Shown: positions 1 through 10,640, counted from the stretch's first letter. The stretch is DNA of 64,000 nucleotides from Chrysogorgia sp. JL179-B06 (GCA_035772405.1 JAYKKM010000072.1:995501-1059500), one strand, 5' to 3'. The notes: a model not told the origin generated them from the sequence alone. Numbers and translations are program-made.

Positions 1-34
1 TTGGGGACATCCAGCAAAATTGCCAAAATATTAA

Positions 35-325
35 AGGTGCCGTCCAGTCCGTTCTGCGCATGTCCACGTTTCTGTTTACATCGTTTGTTTACATTGCATT
101 ATATAAACAACTGAACATGAAGTATTGCGGATTTGTTTTCCACGCAAAAAGCGTGTTTTCCGCCCAAAAAGCGTGTTATAAGAAGCTGTTCTGTTCCTAA
201 ATGTGGATAATATATCGCGCCTTCGCCACATTTGACGAATACTCGCTTTCGAACTGTCGCAAATCTATTCCGTTGAAGTTTGTTGACATAATGGAGTCCC
301 AGAACGGACTTGACGGCATGCACCT
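35..325. mobile_element. TTAA-flanked MITE (piggyBac-type, non-autonomous)
   Basis: Terminal inverted repeats read AGGTGCCGTCCAGTCCGTTC at the left and the complement (GAACGGACTTGACGGCATGCACCT, spaced differently) at the right. Each end is bounded by a TTAA duplication (31-34 and 326-329), the target choice of piggyBac transposases. There is no coding capacity in the ~290 bp. Confidence 0.75.
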
Positions 326-429
326 TTAAATTCTAATTTCTAATATTGCAATTTTTCTAAAACAATACGATGTTTCATGCAAAAGCATAAACTACCATGT
401 TGAATACTATATACTCATTACTGTAGTGA

Positions 430-857
430 ATGAGGGATCTCTGCAGCTCCCTTCGCATCCCTCGTCCCTTCCCTCTCCTTCCATTCCCTCTTCTTCTTCC
501 CTTCCCTCTTCTTCTTCCCTTCCCTCTTCTTCTTCCCTTCCCTCTTCTTCTTCCATTCCCTCTTCTTCTTCCCTTCCCTCTTCTTCTTCCCTTTTCTTCT
601 TCCCTTCCCTCTTCTTCTTCCCTTCCCTCTTCTTCTTCCCTTCCCTCTTCTTCCCTTCCCTCCCTCTTCCCTTCCCTCTTCTTCCCTTCCCTCTTCTTCC
701 CTTCCCCCTTCTTCCCTTCCCCCTTCTTCCCTTCCCTCTTCTTCCCTTACCTTTACTTCCCTTCCTTCTTCTTCCCTTCCCCCTTCCCTCTTCTTCCCTT
801 CCCTCTTCTTCGCTTCCCCCTTCTTCCCTTCCCTTTCCTCTTCTTCCCTTCCCTCAA
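430..857. repeat. Homopyrimidine/homopurine low-complexity tract
   Basis: About 430 bases of almost pure C and T on the plus strand, built from irregular CCCTTCCCTCTTCTTCTT units. The minus strand is pure purine. Long Ser/Pro/Leu and Lys/Glu/Arg/Gly reading frames are by-products of this composition. Tracts of this kind can form triplex (H-DNA). Confidence 0.9.
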
Positions 858-879
858 AGCAACGATGCATTCATCTGGT

Positions 880-2459
880 AGTATTCTGGTAGTGGTACAT
901 TTTATTTGAAATCAATATTTCCTTTACACAGCAATGTTTCCTTTACAAACACAAAGATACTCGTTGACAAATAGTTTCAGCTAATAAACATTAATAAAGT
1001 CTTTGCACTTCCCAAACTTTCACCATCCTACTCTAGTGACAAACGAGGTTAAGTTTTTGACGGCAGTTACCACAGAATTGCCATCTGCAGGTTTTGTTCC
1101 AGAAGCCTTAAAATGTAAAACAAGCTATGGTTTACAAATCAAATCTTTGAAAGTTTACATGGTGATAATATATCGTATTGAATTTCATGGAATAAATAAT
1201 TAACTCTTCAAGTATTAGAATAAAAATTCTCCTTAAAGTGTCTATCCGTGGGTTCTACCAAGAAATACAGTAGGATCTGTCTGACGTTTTTAAATCTACT
1301 CTTAAAACTTATTTATTTACTAACTATTTTTAGCCATTAGATTGTTTTTATATACTTTATTCATTGTAAATTAGATTCACCTTGTAAAGCATCGAGACAT
1401 TGTGTGATGCTTAAATGTATTATTATTATTATTATTATATCTATTTGGGTTTGTTATTAAAACTTGTATACACGATATGCTGGGAATTGGGCTTTATCTA
1501 ACGTTTTTCTTCTTGGGTTGTGTAAAAAAGATTTTCTTTACCCGTAAATGGTTGGGACGGTTAAATTTCTGATGGTAAAATTTTTTTCCAGCACAAAATC
1601 TATTTCTCTTCGTCCCCAAACCTGGTTTTATAAATGTTAAATCATGTCTTCATTTAAAATTGTTGTAAAGCCTCCTGTATACAAGAGCTCCCCTTTCGAG
1701 AGGCTCCGCTCTACTTTGTGAAGATGAGATGTCTTCCTGTAGTGATAGTTGACAATAACGGCCGCGATGTTTAACTATGAAAATTTCTAGCTAATCCTGA
1801 CCGTGTCTCAATAGCTCAGTTTATTTTTGTTTATATATATATATATGTTTCTTTTCAAAACTTAAAACACTTGCGTTTTGCTTGTAAATTCCCAGCAAAA
1901 TTTTCATCCCCATTGCCATGAAATTCTGTCAATACCGCTGTAAATGAAAAAGAAATTATTTACTTATTTATGAAAATGAAATGCACACTCCACTGTGCTT
2001 AATATTCAAAGTGCGTATACAAATCCTGGGGAGGTTTATTATTGGATTTTGGCGTCTAAAATGTGGAGAGGGGCTTGTTTTCGGACGTTTACGGTATAGA
2101 AGTAAGAAATTATTGTTCTTATTACCTTTCGGACGCCCTGGTCGATTTTCGTTGTCAAAATCTGATCGACGAGCACTAAGCACGCTTGCATGTTTCCAAT
2201 CTCCTTTCAAAGGCACAGAGACTGTTGAAAAATGGAAGAGTGGAGAAAATACAGTTGAACTTTTAGTTACATTATGCCCAGGTGAATGATATGCATCATG
2301 ACAGACGGAACGCGTGCAGAGACGAGCCTCGAAGTACATACTCAGCCGACATTTTTCCTTGTGAAGAGTCGTATAAAGATAGACTCACTAATACAACTGG
2401 ATCTGCTCCCTTTATGTCTATGGCATGAATTATTGGACATGATTTTCATTTTTTAAAGC
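880..2459. other. Intergenic, mostly unassigned
   Basis: Apart from the LINE tail at 1243-1437 I recognise no gene. A segment near 2060-2130 (containing TTTACGGTATAGAA) recurs in diverged form at 9403-9475, so it is a dispersed repeat. Confidence 0.4.
1243..1437 (+). mobile_element. LINE 3' end (CR1/L2-type) with ATT tail
   Basis: A reading frame ends DVFKSTLKTYLFTNYF-stop (1283-1333), the usual end of the ORF2 protein in CR1/L2-like non-LTR retrotransposons. It is followed by a short 3' UTR with a conserved AAAGCATCGAGACATTG-like block and an (ATT)n tail. The same tail type recurs at 48640-48775 and, inverted, at 62546-62840. Confidence 0.7.
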
Positions 2460-2465
2460 GATCAA

Positions 2466-2870
2466 TGGTTTGATTAATGTGAACCCTGATGTAATCCCAG
2501 TGGTGCGTACATGTGCAAGGCTCACCAGATCTAACAGTAATCCCATGAGCTTCGTTCAATTTGTAATCCGCAAATGCAATACAACTACCTTTCAAAAATC
2601 AATTTTTTAATAGAGCTACTAGAATTTGGAACACGTTAGTTAATGATCTTGACAACTTCATAACATTAGAACTGGCCACCTTTAGAACTGTCCTGCTTAA
2701 CTACCATTTCAGGACACTCGCTTCATCATATGATCATGATGATCCTCGCTCATGGAAGACAATTTGTTTAAACTGTGGCACTCCACACAGCCTCGTTGGA
2801 AATGCCTCTTGTGACATCAGATCCGATAACTTTAACAGCGAAAAAGTCTATGAAGATGATATTTTCGGCT
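2466..2870 (+). pseudogene. LINE ORF2 C-terminal remnant
   Basis: Translation gives VIPVVRTCARLTRSNSNP, then RIWNTLVNDLDNFITLEL. This is the aromatic 'R-x-W-N-x-L' region followed by 'F-(R/K)' found at the end of many LINE reverse transcriptases. One or two stops or frame changes show it is dead. Confidence 0.55.
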
Positions 2871-2879
2871 GACAATATA

Positions 2880-3445
2880 TATTATGATTTTGCTCAGAAA
2901 GACCCAATTATTACGAATATGTAAAATCCCCAAACGTGAGATGGGCACTTTAACGTTATTGCTCAGCAAAGTTTGCAAGAACGTTGAATCCGAACCGCAT
3001 CTTCAACCCTCGACAACGAGAGCCTCAAGTCCTGAAGCAAGACCAGACATCAAAGCAGCAGGATTCTGGTCCCGTGGAGTTACAGCACGTTTTGATGTTC
3101 GAGTAACGCATGTTAACGCCACGTCTAACGAGAACAAACAAACTGCGAAGATCTTCAGAGAGCGTGAAAACGAAAAGAGGAGGCAGTATATTCACAGAGA
3201 GTTTTAGACGTCGAGCAAGGCCAAGTTTTACCCTTCTTATTTTTGGTACGAATGGTGGTGGCATGGGAGACGAATGTGTGAGAAATTTGTGAAGACGCTT
3301 GCTGATCTATGAGCAAAAAAAAACAGGGTGACTGATCGCATGGAATCGTTATGCTTGGCTATATGTACACGTCTATACTTTGAAATCCAAGAGGTTCACG
3401 TATTCCGTTTAACTCAAAGCAGACATTTTAGAAGATTTTAAATTA
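2880..3445. other. Unassigned intergenic stretch
   Basis: Short overlapping open frames on both strands show no recognisable domain, and no repeat structure was seen. Confidence 0.4.
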
Positions 3446-3448
3446 AAT

Positions 3449-4027
3449 GTTTTTAAAGATAAATATTAGAGCCCCGCAAATGACTTTGAGACAAGACATA
3501 ATAAAAGAGATTTAATTGCTAACGTTTCGTTGCTTGCAGCGCAACATCATCAGAGGCAGAGCGGTTTAAGATAATTACAAATTATTGGTAATATATACAA
3601 TAATGCAACGCTCGCTACCCTTGTGGCAGATTGAGCGCATGGGGCCAGAGCGCTCAAACTGCCACAATGGTAGCGAGCGTTGCAGTACATAGTTACAGCT
3701 CATCAGTGTAGTCACATATTCCATATGTGCGTACATAGTCACAGCTCATCAGTGTAGCTTGGAACAATCTGGATGAGTCTGGCTGGACACTTATACACTT
3801 GCGATCGTAACCGCCAACTGCTTGTAGCGTGAAGTGCGCATGGGGCCAGAGCGCTCAAACTGCCACAAGGGTAGCGAGCGTTGCATTAATACCAATAATT
3901 TGTAATTATCTTAAACCGCTCTGATGATGTTGCGCTGTAAGCAACGAAACGTTAGCAATTAAATCTCTTTTATTATGTCTTGTCTCAAAGTCATTTGCTG
4001 GGCTATTAAATATTTATCTTTAAATGT
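3449..4027. mobile_element. Penelope-like terminal inverted repeat pair
   Basis: Two arms (about 3449-3645 and 3845-4027) are near-perfect inverted copies. Each carries a CTGATGATGTTGCGCTG... GAAACGTTAGC motif. The arm end 'gccccgcaaatg' matches 'tttgcggggc' at 7028-7037, downstream of a Penelope-like coding remnant. The inner sequence contains smaller hairpins around GAGCGCATGGGGCCAGAGCGC. The arrangement resembles the inverted terminal repeats of Penelope-like retroelements; the family assignment is inferred. Confidence 0.6.
3918..3956 (+). ncRNA. Hammerhead-ribozyme-like motif
   Basis: The core CTGATGA (3921-3927) is followed by a hairpin (GTTGC/GCAAC), then GAAAC (946-950 of that line) and a GTT triplet. 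Flanking arms GCT and AGC can pair as stem I. An inverted copy lies at about 3523-3553. Self-cleavage is untested, and GUU is a weaker cleavage triplet than GUC. Confidence 0.5.
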
Positions 4028-4029
4028 TT

Positions 4030-4985
4030 TTTCATCATGTATATTTTAATTTATATTTTATAATTTCCATTATTTTATTTTATTTTTAAGATTAAGTTTT
4101 TCTTGTTTAATATGTAATATAGTGGCAGGTAAATTTTTACATTGAAAATATATAATTCGACACTTGTAATTCACCATAACTTGTGCCAAATATTAATTTA
4201 ATGAACTCTATTTTCAAAAGCTCGTTTATAAAGTGAAATGTGAATTTAATTACTAATATTTAAGGTTGCTCTTTTCATCCTGAGGATCATGTGTACTCAA
4301 CCGTGACGCATTGCACGCTCGGTCGGCCATTTTTTGAAGTACGAAATTCCCTTGGTGAACTGCATCCGTAAATATCTTGTCAATCCTTGAAAGAAATTAT
4401 TCATTTTGTCTTTTAATTAAAAGAAGATATACCTTAGAAAGTAATTATTTCTGTATTTTTCACAAAACTCGACGTTTTCTTGACTTTCGTTTCGAATTAT
4501 GTCAGCCTTGACTGACGTGAAACGTAGAAGACCAAGTGACGAGATTCAAACAAAAAGATCAGGTTCCGAGTCGACGTATTTGGATTGTGGGTGAATAAGA
4601 AAGCGTCTATAGGGTTTTCTGAGAAGACTCGGCGAATTTCCGAAGTATTTACCACGTTAAGTTGGCAACGAAGCACTTCAAACAATGCACGTTTATCACT
4701 CTTGCCGTGAATTGAATTGAATGGAGACTGGAATATCCAATTGAATCTTCTTTATACACGGTAACCACGTCAGTCCACATAGGTCTGTTTTTCACGGGGC
4801 CGCGTGTGTTATTTACAGAGAAGAATGTAAAAAATGTTAAAAACTAACTAAATAGTAAATGAGAATCTAAAATTAGATATATAACAAGTGATGTAACAAA
4901 TATGTACAATAAATTACAGTACGACTTTCTTATAGATAATTGTTTTCGTGATTTAAGTTCCACAACATGGCACCTCGATACCCGA
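4030..4985. other. Unassigned AT-rich stretch
   Basis: No gene, domain or clear repeat structure recognised on either strand. Confidence 0.4.
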
Positions 4986-4989
4986 AAGT

Positions 4990-5390
4990 TCCGACTTCAT
5001 CGCATTAGTGCTAGGGGAGCATTAGAGTATTGTTGTTACTCGTCAAATCGTAACAGTCCCGATTAGATAACCTGAAAAAGTCGCTGAGATTGACTAAGGA
5101 GAAGAGTTGTTCATCCCTTCTACACTGAATCGTTTCCCATCCCAATTTAGATAAAGTTTCTGTAAATGCCGATGAGTAATAACTGTCACCGGTTATAACA
5201 CGAGCAACCTTAGTTCTGTAATCGTTGCAGTTGAGTTTTTAATTCGGCCGAACAGTTGTCCCAAACAAGAGAACAATAATCAAAATGAGGCAGAATTAAA
5301 GCTTTAAACGATCTTTCCAGACTTGCATTACTAATCATTCTCTTTGCTCGTCGTAAAACACCTATGCTCTTAGACATTTTTTGCATATAT
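4990..5390 (-). pseudogene. Reverse transcriptase remnant (non-LTR)
   Basis: Minus-strand translation reads MSKSIGVLRRAKRMISNASL, then LILPHFDYCSLVWDNC, then after a frameshift KVARVITGDSYYSS. This is the post-catalytic 'Y-x-S-x-x-W' and 'K-x-A-x-R-x-I' region of Jockey/CR1-type reverse transcriptases. The frameshift and missing ends make it a fossil. Confidence 0.75.
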
Positions 5391-6005
5391 ATGTTACCAT
5401 TACCATCTTACCATTTACTAATGTTATGACAAAGGCAGCACTTTCTCCTCAATTATTTTAAGACTGAGTTGGCGTCCGAGCCAACCAGGATCTCCCTCTG
5501 CATTTCCGTCTACGTTATTTATTCTAGTAATTGCACACTATGCTGACATGTATATACTAGATTTAGAAGAGTGTATTTTACCTGAGAGACTCACGAGAAT
5601 CAGCGTAAGAATTGGAATAAAAACGAAAACGCGCATTTTCCCTGCAGTTTACTTTCTTTCAACAAATTCGTCCTGTCTTGTCTCTACTACTGTGATCGAA
5701 AGATGGTGATGATGATGTCTTCGCCTTGGAATTGTGAGACGCTAAATGATTTCGAAAACGGATTTTATAGAGAATGATGGTTGACAAAGAAACGATTTAT
5801 TAATGAAATACAACCGCCGATGTGTAGATAGCCTATAGAGGAATTATGGACCCCATGGCTGGCGTGTGATATTATACATCGTAAATTACAAACAACTTTT
5901 AACGACGGACTAATTGCATACAATTTCATATAATGGGTGCCATTTTAATATTTCTTGTAAGAAATTCATCAGCATAATAATGATGAACGATCGTCAAGCT
6001 CATAT

Positions 6006-6130
6006 CCTCCGAATATTTTGAGGAAAGGTATCGAACCTACTGTAACCTTCTGATAGACGCTCTAATTCCATTGAGCTACCGAGACTCAGATGGAGAGCGA
6101 AGGATACAATGATGTACTGGTTCGATTGAT
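6006..6130 (-). mobile_element. Degenerate tRNA-derived repeat
   Basis: Contains a decayed copy of the tRNA-like sequence seen at 9707-9780 (minus strand: GAGTCTCGGTAGCTCAATGG and a damaged T arm). It is flanked by the same 'gatggagagcgaagg' and 'gtactggttcgattgatgta' sequence as the other copies. Confidence 0.6.
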
Positions 6131-6548
6131 GTATGTCAACTGCCTATGGGGCAGTCACAACATGTATATTATGTAATGCTTGGGTACCGACACAACAATA
6201 ACAATAATAGTGTCAATGTCTTTAGCTTTAATTTGACAACTAAAAGAGGACATTAAAACAACATTACAGATAAGAAACCCTAAAATTCATCTGATAAACA
6301 AATGTTATTTAATAATAACCAAACGTTATACCACAAATCCTAAAAAGCAAAATAAAACTATTAAAAATGGCAAGATTCAAACTGACAATGGCATTATATT
6401 CTCAGTGAAGAAAACTCATTATATCGGTTGAATGGGAAAATCCCATTTTATTGGGATTTTTCAATTTTAAAGACATTTCTTAATGAAAATACGCAAAAGT
6501 ACTCTTGCACACTTATGTATTTTTTGACACATTGAATGCTGCCAGGCG

Positions 6549-6794
6549 TCGTATAGGGTATCTGAACATATGGGTATTTCGCCTTACACCGGAAAAGAGC
6601 TTTCTCACACCGCTCTATCGAGCATTCTTGCGCACAAAACAATAGCCGGTCATGATGTTTCTTTTGATGACTTTTCTATTGTGTCCTCAGGCTCCAGGCA
6701 ATTCGAAGTCCTACTTCGTGAGAATTCATTAATTTCTAAGTTTAAACCTTCTCTTAATGCCAACATTAGATCTTTTCCTTTAACGCTTTTCTAA
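6549..6794 (+). pseudogene. Penelope-like element ORF, C-terminal GIY-YIG end
   Basis: The frame reads RVSEHMGISPYTGKELS, continues through DDFSIVSSGSRQFEVLLREN and ends NANIRSFPLTLF-stop. This is the 'EH-x-G-x-S-x-x-T-G' to 'LL-x-E-S' C-terminus shared by GIY-YIG endonuclease domains of Penelope-like retroelements. The N-terminal reverse transcriptase is missing, so only the 3' end survives. A second, more decayed copy lies at 42552-42930. Confidence 0.75.
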
Positions 6795-7050
6795 TTTATT
6801 CCTTCATCGCGTGGTGTGTTAATCTGTGATGACACGTCCTTTGTTCTTCCGTCGTCTCGCTTTTAATTTCCTTTGTCACTTTCTATTTATGTAACAGTTT
6901 AGCTATATATGCCTCCTTCATTTATTGTAATTTGTCATTCTGATGATGTTACGAGTTTAGTAACGAAACGTTCGTATTAAAAAATTTTCTTCTCAAAATT
7001 ATGTTGTTATGGCTCTTTTTAAAGCTATTTGCGGGGCATTAATATTCCTA
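6795..7050 (+). mobile_element. Penelope-like 3' terminal region
   Basis: Follows the GIY-YIG remnant and is repeated at 42650-42930. It contains CTGATGA (6940-6946), a hairpin GTTAC/GTAAC and GAAAC (6965-6969), the hammerhead-like core, but the flanking stem I arms no longer pair. It ends near TTTGCGGGGCATTAAT. Confidence 0.6.
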
Positions 7051-7800
7051 ACTACAATGAAGTTCTCTTATTTCTCCTTTTCATATTATATCCAGTTCTT
7101 TTGAGAACTTAGCAGCTTTTATATTAATATTCTTAATCAAAAACACCATCACCGGGTCGACCGTTGTTGAATATAAAAACGTCAAATCGTCAACCCAGTC
7201 ATCATTTCGAAATTCGGCTACAATATTCTGCAGCTAGAGCAATTTGACCCAAACGAATTGATGATGAACTTGAACGATATACTAGGGATGTTATTAACTT
7301 TTTCACGCAAATCCTCTACCAGTCTATTACACGAAAAGCAGAAATGAAAGCTAAATGCCTGAGTTGACGTAACAGCATTAGCATTTCAGACAAACAAACC
7401 TTTCTTGAACATCAACACAAAGCTCAAATTTTACAACATTTTGACATTTAACTATTCACTTCATGTAGAATATATAGTATCAACGTATTTGGTATCAACG
7501 TATTTGGGGTTACGGGCCCACAGTAATTGGTGTAAACTGTTGTGTGGTGTCGCCGCCTCCTGTATTTCGCATTATTTATGTATTATTAATTTTGTTTGTA
7601 TTATGTATGTTTTATCAGGCGAAGCTAAAAAAATATATAAAAAAATATAGGTTCTTTAATTCTAGTATCTTAATTTTAGTTCATATAGCAACGAATACAC
7701 GGTAGTTTAAATCTAAATTTTCGTCCGAAATACCCTTGAGTCAAGAGTATTTGGCCTTGAGATCGCGAGTGACGGCCTATTGGAGATTTCACTGTTTGAT
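7050..7800. other. Unassigned stretch
   Basis: No recognisable gene. One duplicated decamer-scale repeat (GTATCAACGTATTTGG twice, ~7478-7507) is the only structure noticed. Confidence 0.4.
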
Positions 7801-7804
7801 ATGT

Positions 7805-7960
7805 AAGCAGCTTTTGTTGTATTTTTTTGAAGTTTTTCATTTTTCATTGAAAGATTGTTGTATGTAAGCTTTTGTTGTATTTTTTTGAAGTTTTTCATTT
7901 TTCATTGAAAGATTGTTGTAAGCTTTTGTTTTATTTAATATGTAAGCTTTTGTTGTGAAG
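7805..7960. repeat. Short tandem repeat, ~54-58 bp unit
   Basis: The unit beginning CTTTTGTTGTATTTTTTTGA is present twice nearly identically (from ~7811 and ~7869) and then in two truncated copies beginning AAGCTTTTGTT. Confidence 0.85.
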
Positions 7961-8489
7961 AAACTCGTCGCAAAATGGCGTCAGGTGTTGATTATAATCG
8001 CTGCTTAATTTTACGGCCAATTGAATAACTCAGCTGGAGGAAAAGAGACAAATAAAAACAATTTGCAGGAACAACAGCGATATGTTTTGCTTGCGTGTAC
8101 GAGGATAATTAAAGTTTCAACCGCCACGGCGTATATATGAACAAAGCGTACATATTAGCGTACATATTAGCGTACATAGAATTCGGCGTATAGATAGTCA
8201 AGTTGTTTTTTATGCTATTTTAAAACATAATAAATAGGCTTATGAAATACAACATCAAGTATATTAAAGTTTTATTTATTTGCTGCATTGCTAGTTTAGG
8301 TGAATAACTTCAAAGAAAAGCAATATTGATGTTCTACTGCATTTTATTGCTCGGTATTTCTCAATGAAGATACTTTTATCTGTTCAAATCAACTCAGAAC
8401 TTTTCCCGCAAAAACGTGCCTATCCGGAACTGAAGTGGATGACCTTGTCAGTATGGTCTTCCCAGCGTATGAAAACACAGGTATTAATA

Positions 8490-9110
8490 TAAGGAAAATT
8501 ACGTATTTTGATAAAATACACAATAACGGTATTTATTGAGAATTCAACGTTTCGACTAGCTTGAACTCATCATCAGGAATGCTAATGAATTGACTTTACA
8601 GCAGTATATATATAAGCAGAAAACAGTTAGATAATAACTATTAATAGAAAATAATTAATTCGCTCGAGGCTTTAATTCCGTGGTTCAAATCTGGATTTTG
8701 TCGACGAATTGCGAGGGATTCTTTACAAGATATGGTATCGTTTGCGTCTGGAGAAAATTCTAGTTAGGTTTTGATGGATTGGAAGTGTTCGCAGGATGTA
8801 ACATGCATGTTAAATATTTCCGACGTATAGAGGCAACGATCTGTTTTACCGATATATGAACTTCGACAACCAGGTGTTCTGTGGGAGTTCGGTCTTTACA
8901 TGAAAGAAAGCAATATATTTCTGTGGTTTTCCAGTTTATAATGATTTAGGAGGCGGTTGGTGAATTTATGAGTTTGTTTCGTTCCATGCTGGCCAAGAAA
9001 GGGGAGTTGAATCCAGACTTTTTTATGTCAGGTGGTTCAGCAACTTCAGTGGTTTGGTTGGGTGGTGATGAGGAAGGTTTGAAGGTATTCGTTAGCTTTT
9101 CTGAGAGTCG
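8490..9110 (-). pseudogene. Penelope-like element remnant with GIY-YIG motif
   Basis: Minus-strand translation gives PGCRSSYIGKTDRCLYT (about 8830-8890), a GIY-YIG nuclease signature, then CKESLAIRRQNPDLNHGIKA and a stop near 8641. An in-frame stop and frameshifts upstream show decay. About 60 bases after the stop comes a hammerhead-like motif (8542-8580). Order and spacing match the Penelope 3' end at 6549-7050, but the sequence is a different family. Confidence 0.7.
8542..8580 (-). ncRNA. Hammerhead-ribozyme-like motif
   Basis: Minus strand: ATTC, CTGATGA, a 16-nt stem II region, GAAAC, GTT, GAAT. The ATTC and GAAT arms are complementary and would form stem I. Stem II is weak here. It sits at the 3' end of the Penelope-like remnant. 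Confidence 0.45.
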
Positions 9111-9512
9111 TCGTGAAAAAAACGTATTATACTACACAAAATACTAAGCTCTGCACGGAAAGTTGTGGGGAGGAAAAACACAAATATTCAGTGATAAACA
9201 ATAACACTGCGGTCTTTAGTATCGAGATATCAAGTCATGCATGCATAATTAAGTAACAACATTACGCCATCAATGATGAATGTTTTCTTGTTATCAGACG
9301 AACCTTGTTGTGTCATAAATTATCTTAGTTTTATCATTGCACACAATTCCGTTTATCACTGCCTAAATCTGACTTATCATATTATTTTTGCGTTCAAGAT
9401 ATGGGGCTTATCTTCGGATGTTTACGGTATAGAAATAAGAAATTCTCGTTCTTATTATGACTTTTCGGATTATTTCCAATGTATATTCCAACCTATAATA
9501 TCATGATTTATG

Positions 9513-9830
9513 ATGTGTTAATATATACTGGTGAATGTGGGAGAGCTTGGAGTAGACAGACGATACATGGACGATCGTCAAGCTATATATTAACACATCC
9601 AAGCAATACTGAATGATATTAATGAATAATGAGTAACTAATGCCCCAGGCAGTACATATATCAATCGAACCAGTACAGAGTCCTTGTAACCTTCGCTCTC
9701 CATCTGAGTCTCGGTAGCTCAATGGTTAGAGCGTCTCACCGTCAATAAGAAGGTTACAGGTTCGATTCCTGTCCGGGACTCATGAGAATAATTTTTATGA
9801 GAATCATTTTTATGAGGATATCGTATGATT
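9513..9830 (+). mobile_element. Composite dispersed repeat carrying a tRNA-like module
   Basis: Segments around the tRNA-like sequence (GACGATACATGGACGATCGTC; CTTCGCTCTCCATCTGAGTC) recur at 5990-6180, 42485-42550 and 43310-43450. This marks an interspersed family, not a single-copy tRNA locus. Confidence 0.65.
9707..9780 (+). tRNA. tRNA-like sequence (intact cloverleaf, anticodon position GTC), probably SINE head
   Basis: A 74-nt sequence folds as a tRNA. The acceptor stem AGTCTCG/CGGGACT has one G-T pair. The D arm contains the A-box TAGCTCAATGGTTAGAGC. The anticodon arm TCTCA-CCGTCAA-TAAGA places GTC at 9741-9743. The T arm ACAGG-TTCGATT-CCTGT is perfect. The copy at 43350-43424 reads GGC at the same position. 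Because its flanks are repeated elsewhere in the window, I favour a tRNA-derived SINE over a functional tRNA gene. Confidence 0.5.
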
Positions 9831-9972
9831 TACGATATTAAGAAAAGAAAGCAGAACTCGATTCTACTTTCTGCAACGATTGTATAGCGATTACGTCGCA
9901 ACAATTTTCAACTTGTTTCGTAATGTCGCGTTACAAGACCATTTGCACGAAATTACAACATCGCCTGCAGTA

Positions 9973-10179
9973 CACGCGTAAAAATCTCACAATGAGATGC
10001 TGTAACAACTTGTTGACATACGTGAACAACATTGTTGAATGAACAACATTGTTCATCATTGTTTCAACATGTTGTTACAGCTTGTTCACAGGGTGCAGCA
10101 CAACCTTGTTCACGTCTGTTGAGAACAACTTGTTCACATCTGTTAACAACTTGCAACAACTTGTGCGTTTTTACGCGTG
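9973..10179. mobile_element. TA-flanked MITE (mariner-like ends)
   Basis: Inverted ends CACGCGTAAAAATC and the complement of it (TTTTTACGCGTG) are bounded by TA on both sides. The interior is rich in AACAACATGTTG / TTGTTCAC words. Confidence 0.6.
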
Positions 10180-10499
10180 TAATAAACTCTCTTACTTGAA
10201 AGAATTAATAAAAATTATAAAGTTTACAACTCTTCCATCTTGAGATATTAAGTTTCGTTTGATATGTAAATGTCCTTACTTTGACATGATTAATGATTTT
10301 TATAGGCCGTAAAATAGTCTGAAAACATTTGAAAATGAACTCGAAAGAAATTGAACATATTTAAAGACATATAAGTGAGTTTTTTTTATCCGAAAAGAGA
10401 CTTAACTATCAATTTCCTTTGACGCAGGTAAAAGCACAGACTTTCCCTTTTTCTCCACTGACTACAAATATTTCACATTCGGGTGCCAGATTATGTATT

Positions 10500-10640
10500 A
10501 TTAAAAAAGTAAAGTGCTGCGTAGACAGTGTTTGGGATATATAGGAAAGTGAAAAGGTGGTAAACTGCTAAGATTTTTAGTAACGAAATACTGACGTTTC
10601 GAGCGGAGCCCCCATCAGAGTAAGATATGTATTACTAAAC
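10500..10640 (-). mobile_element. Penelope-type terminal fragment (family shared with 20070-20280, 40655-40735, 61957-62061)
   Basis: Shares GCTGCGTAGACAGTGTTT, GTGAAAAGGT, AACTGC-AAGATTTTTAG and ACTGACGTTTCGAGCGGAGC with the listed copies. On the minus strand it ends with a hammerhead-like core. Confidence 0.55.
10589..10622 (-). ncRNA. Hammerhead-ribozyme-like motif with GUC triplet
   Basis: Minus strand: TACT, CTGATGG (last base differs from the CTGANGA core), a GGGC/GCTC stem II with loop TCC, GAAAC, GTC, AGTA. TACT and AGTA pair as stem I. The palindromic ACGT between GAAAC and GTC would let two copies share stem III as a dimer, as known for minimal type I hammerheads. Confidence 0.5.

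Noticed and set aside
418..909. Ser/Pro-rich and Lys/Glu-rich proteins of ~150 residues
   Set aside because: Overlapping frames on both strands come from a polypyrimidine tract.
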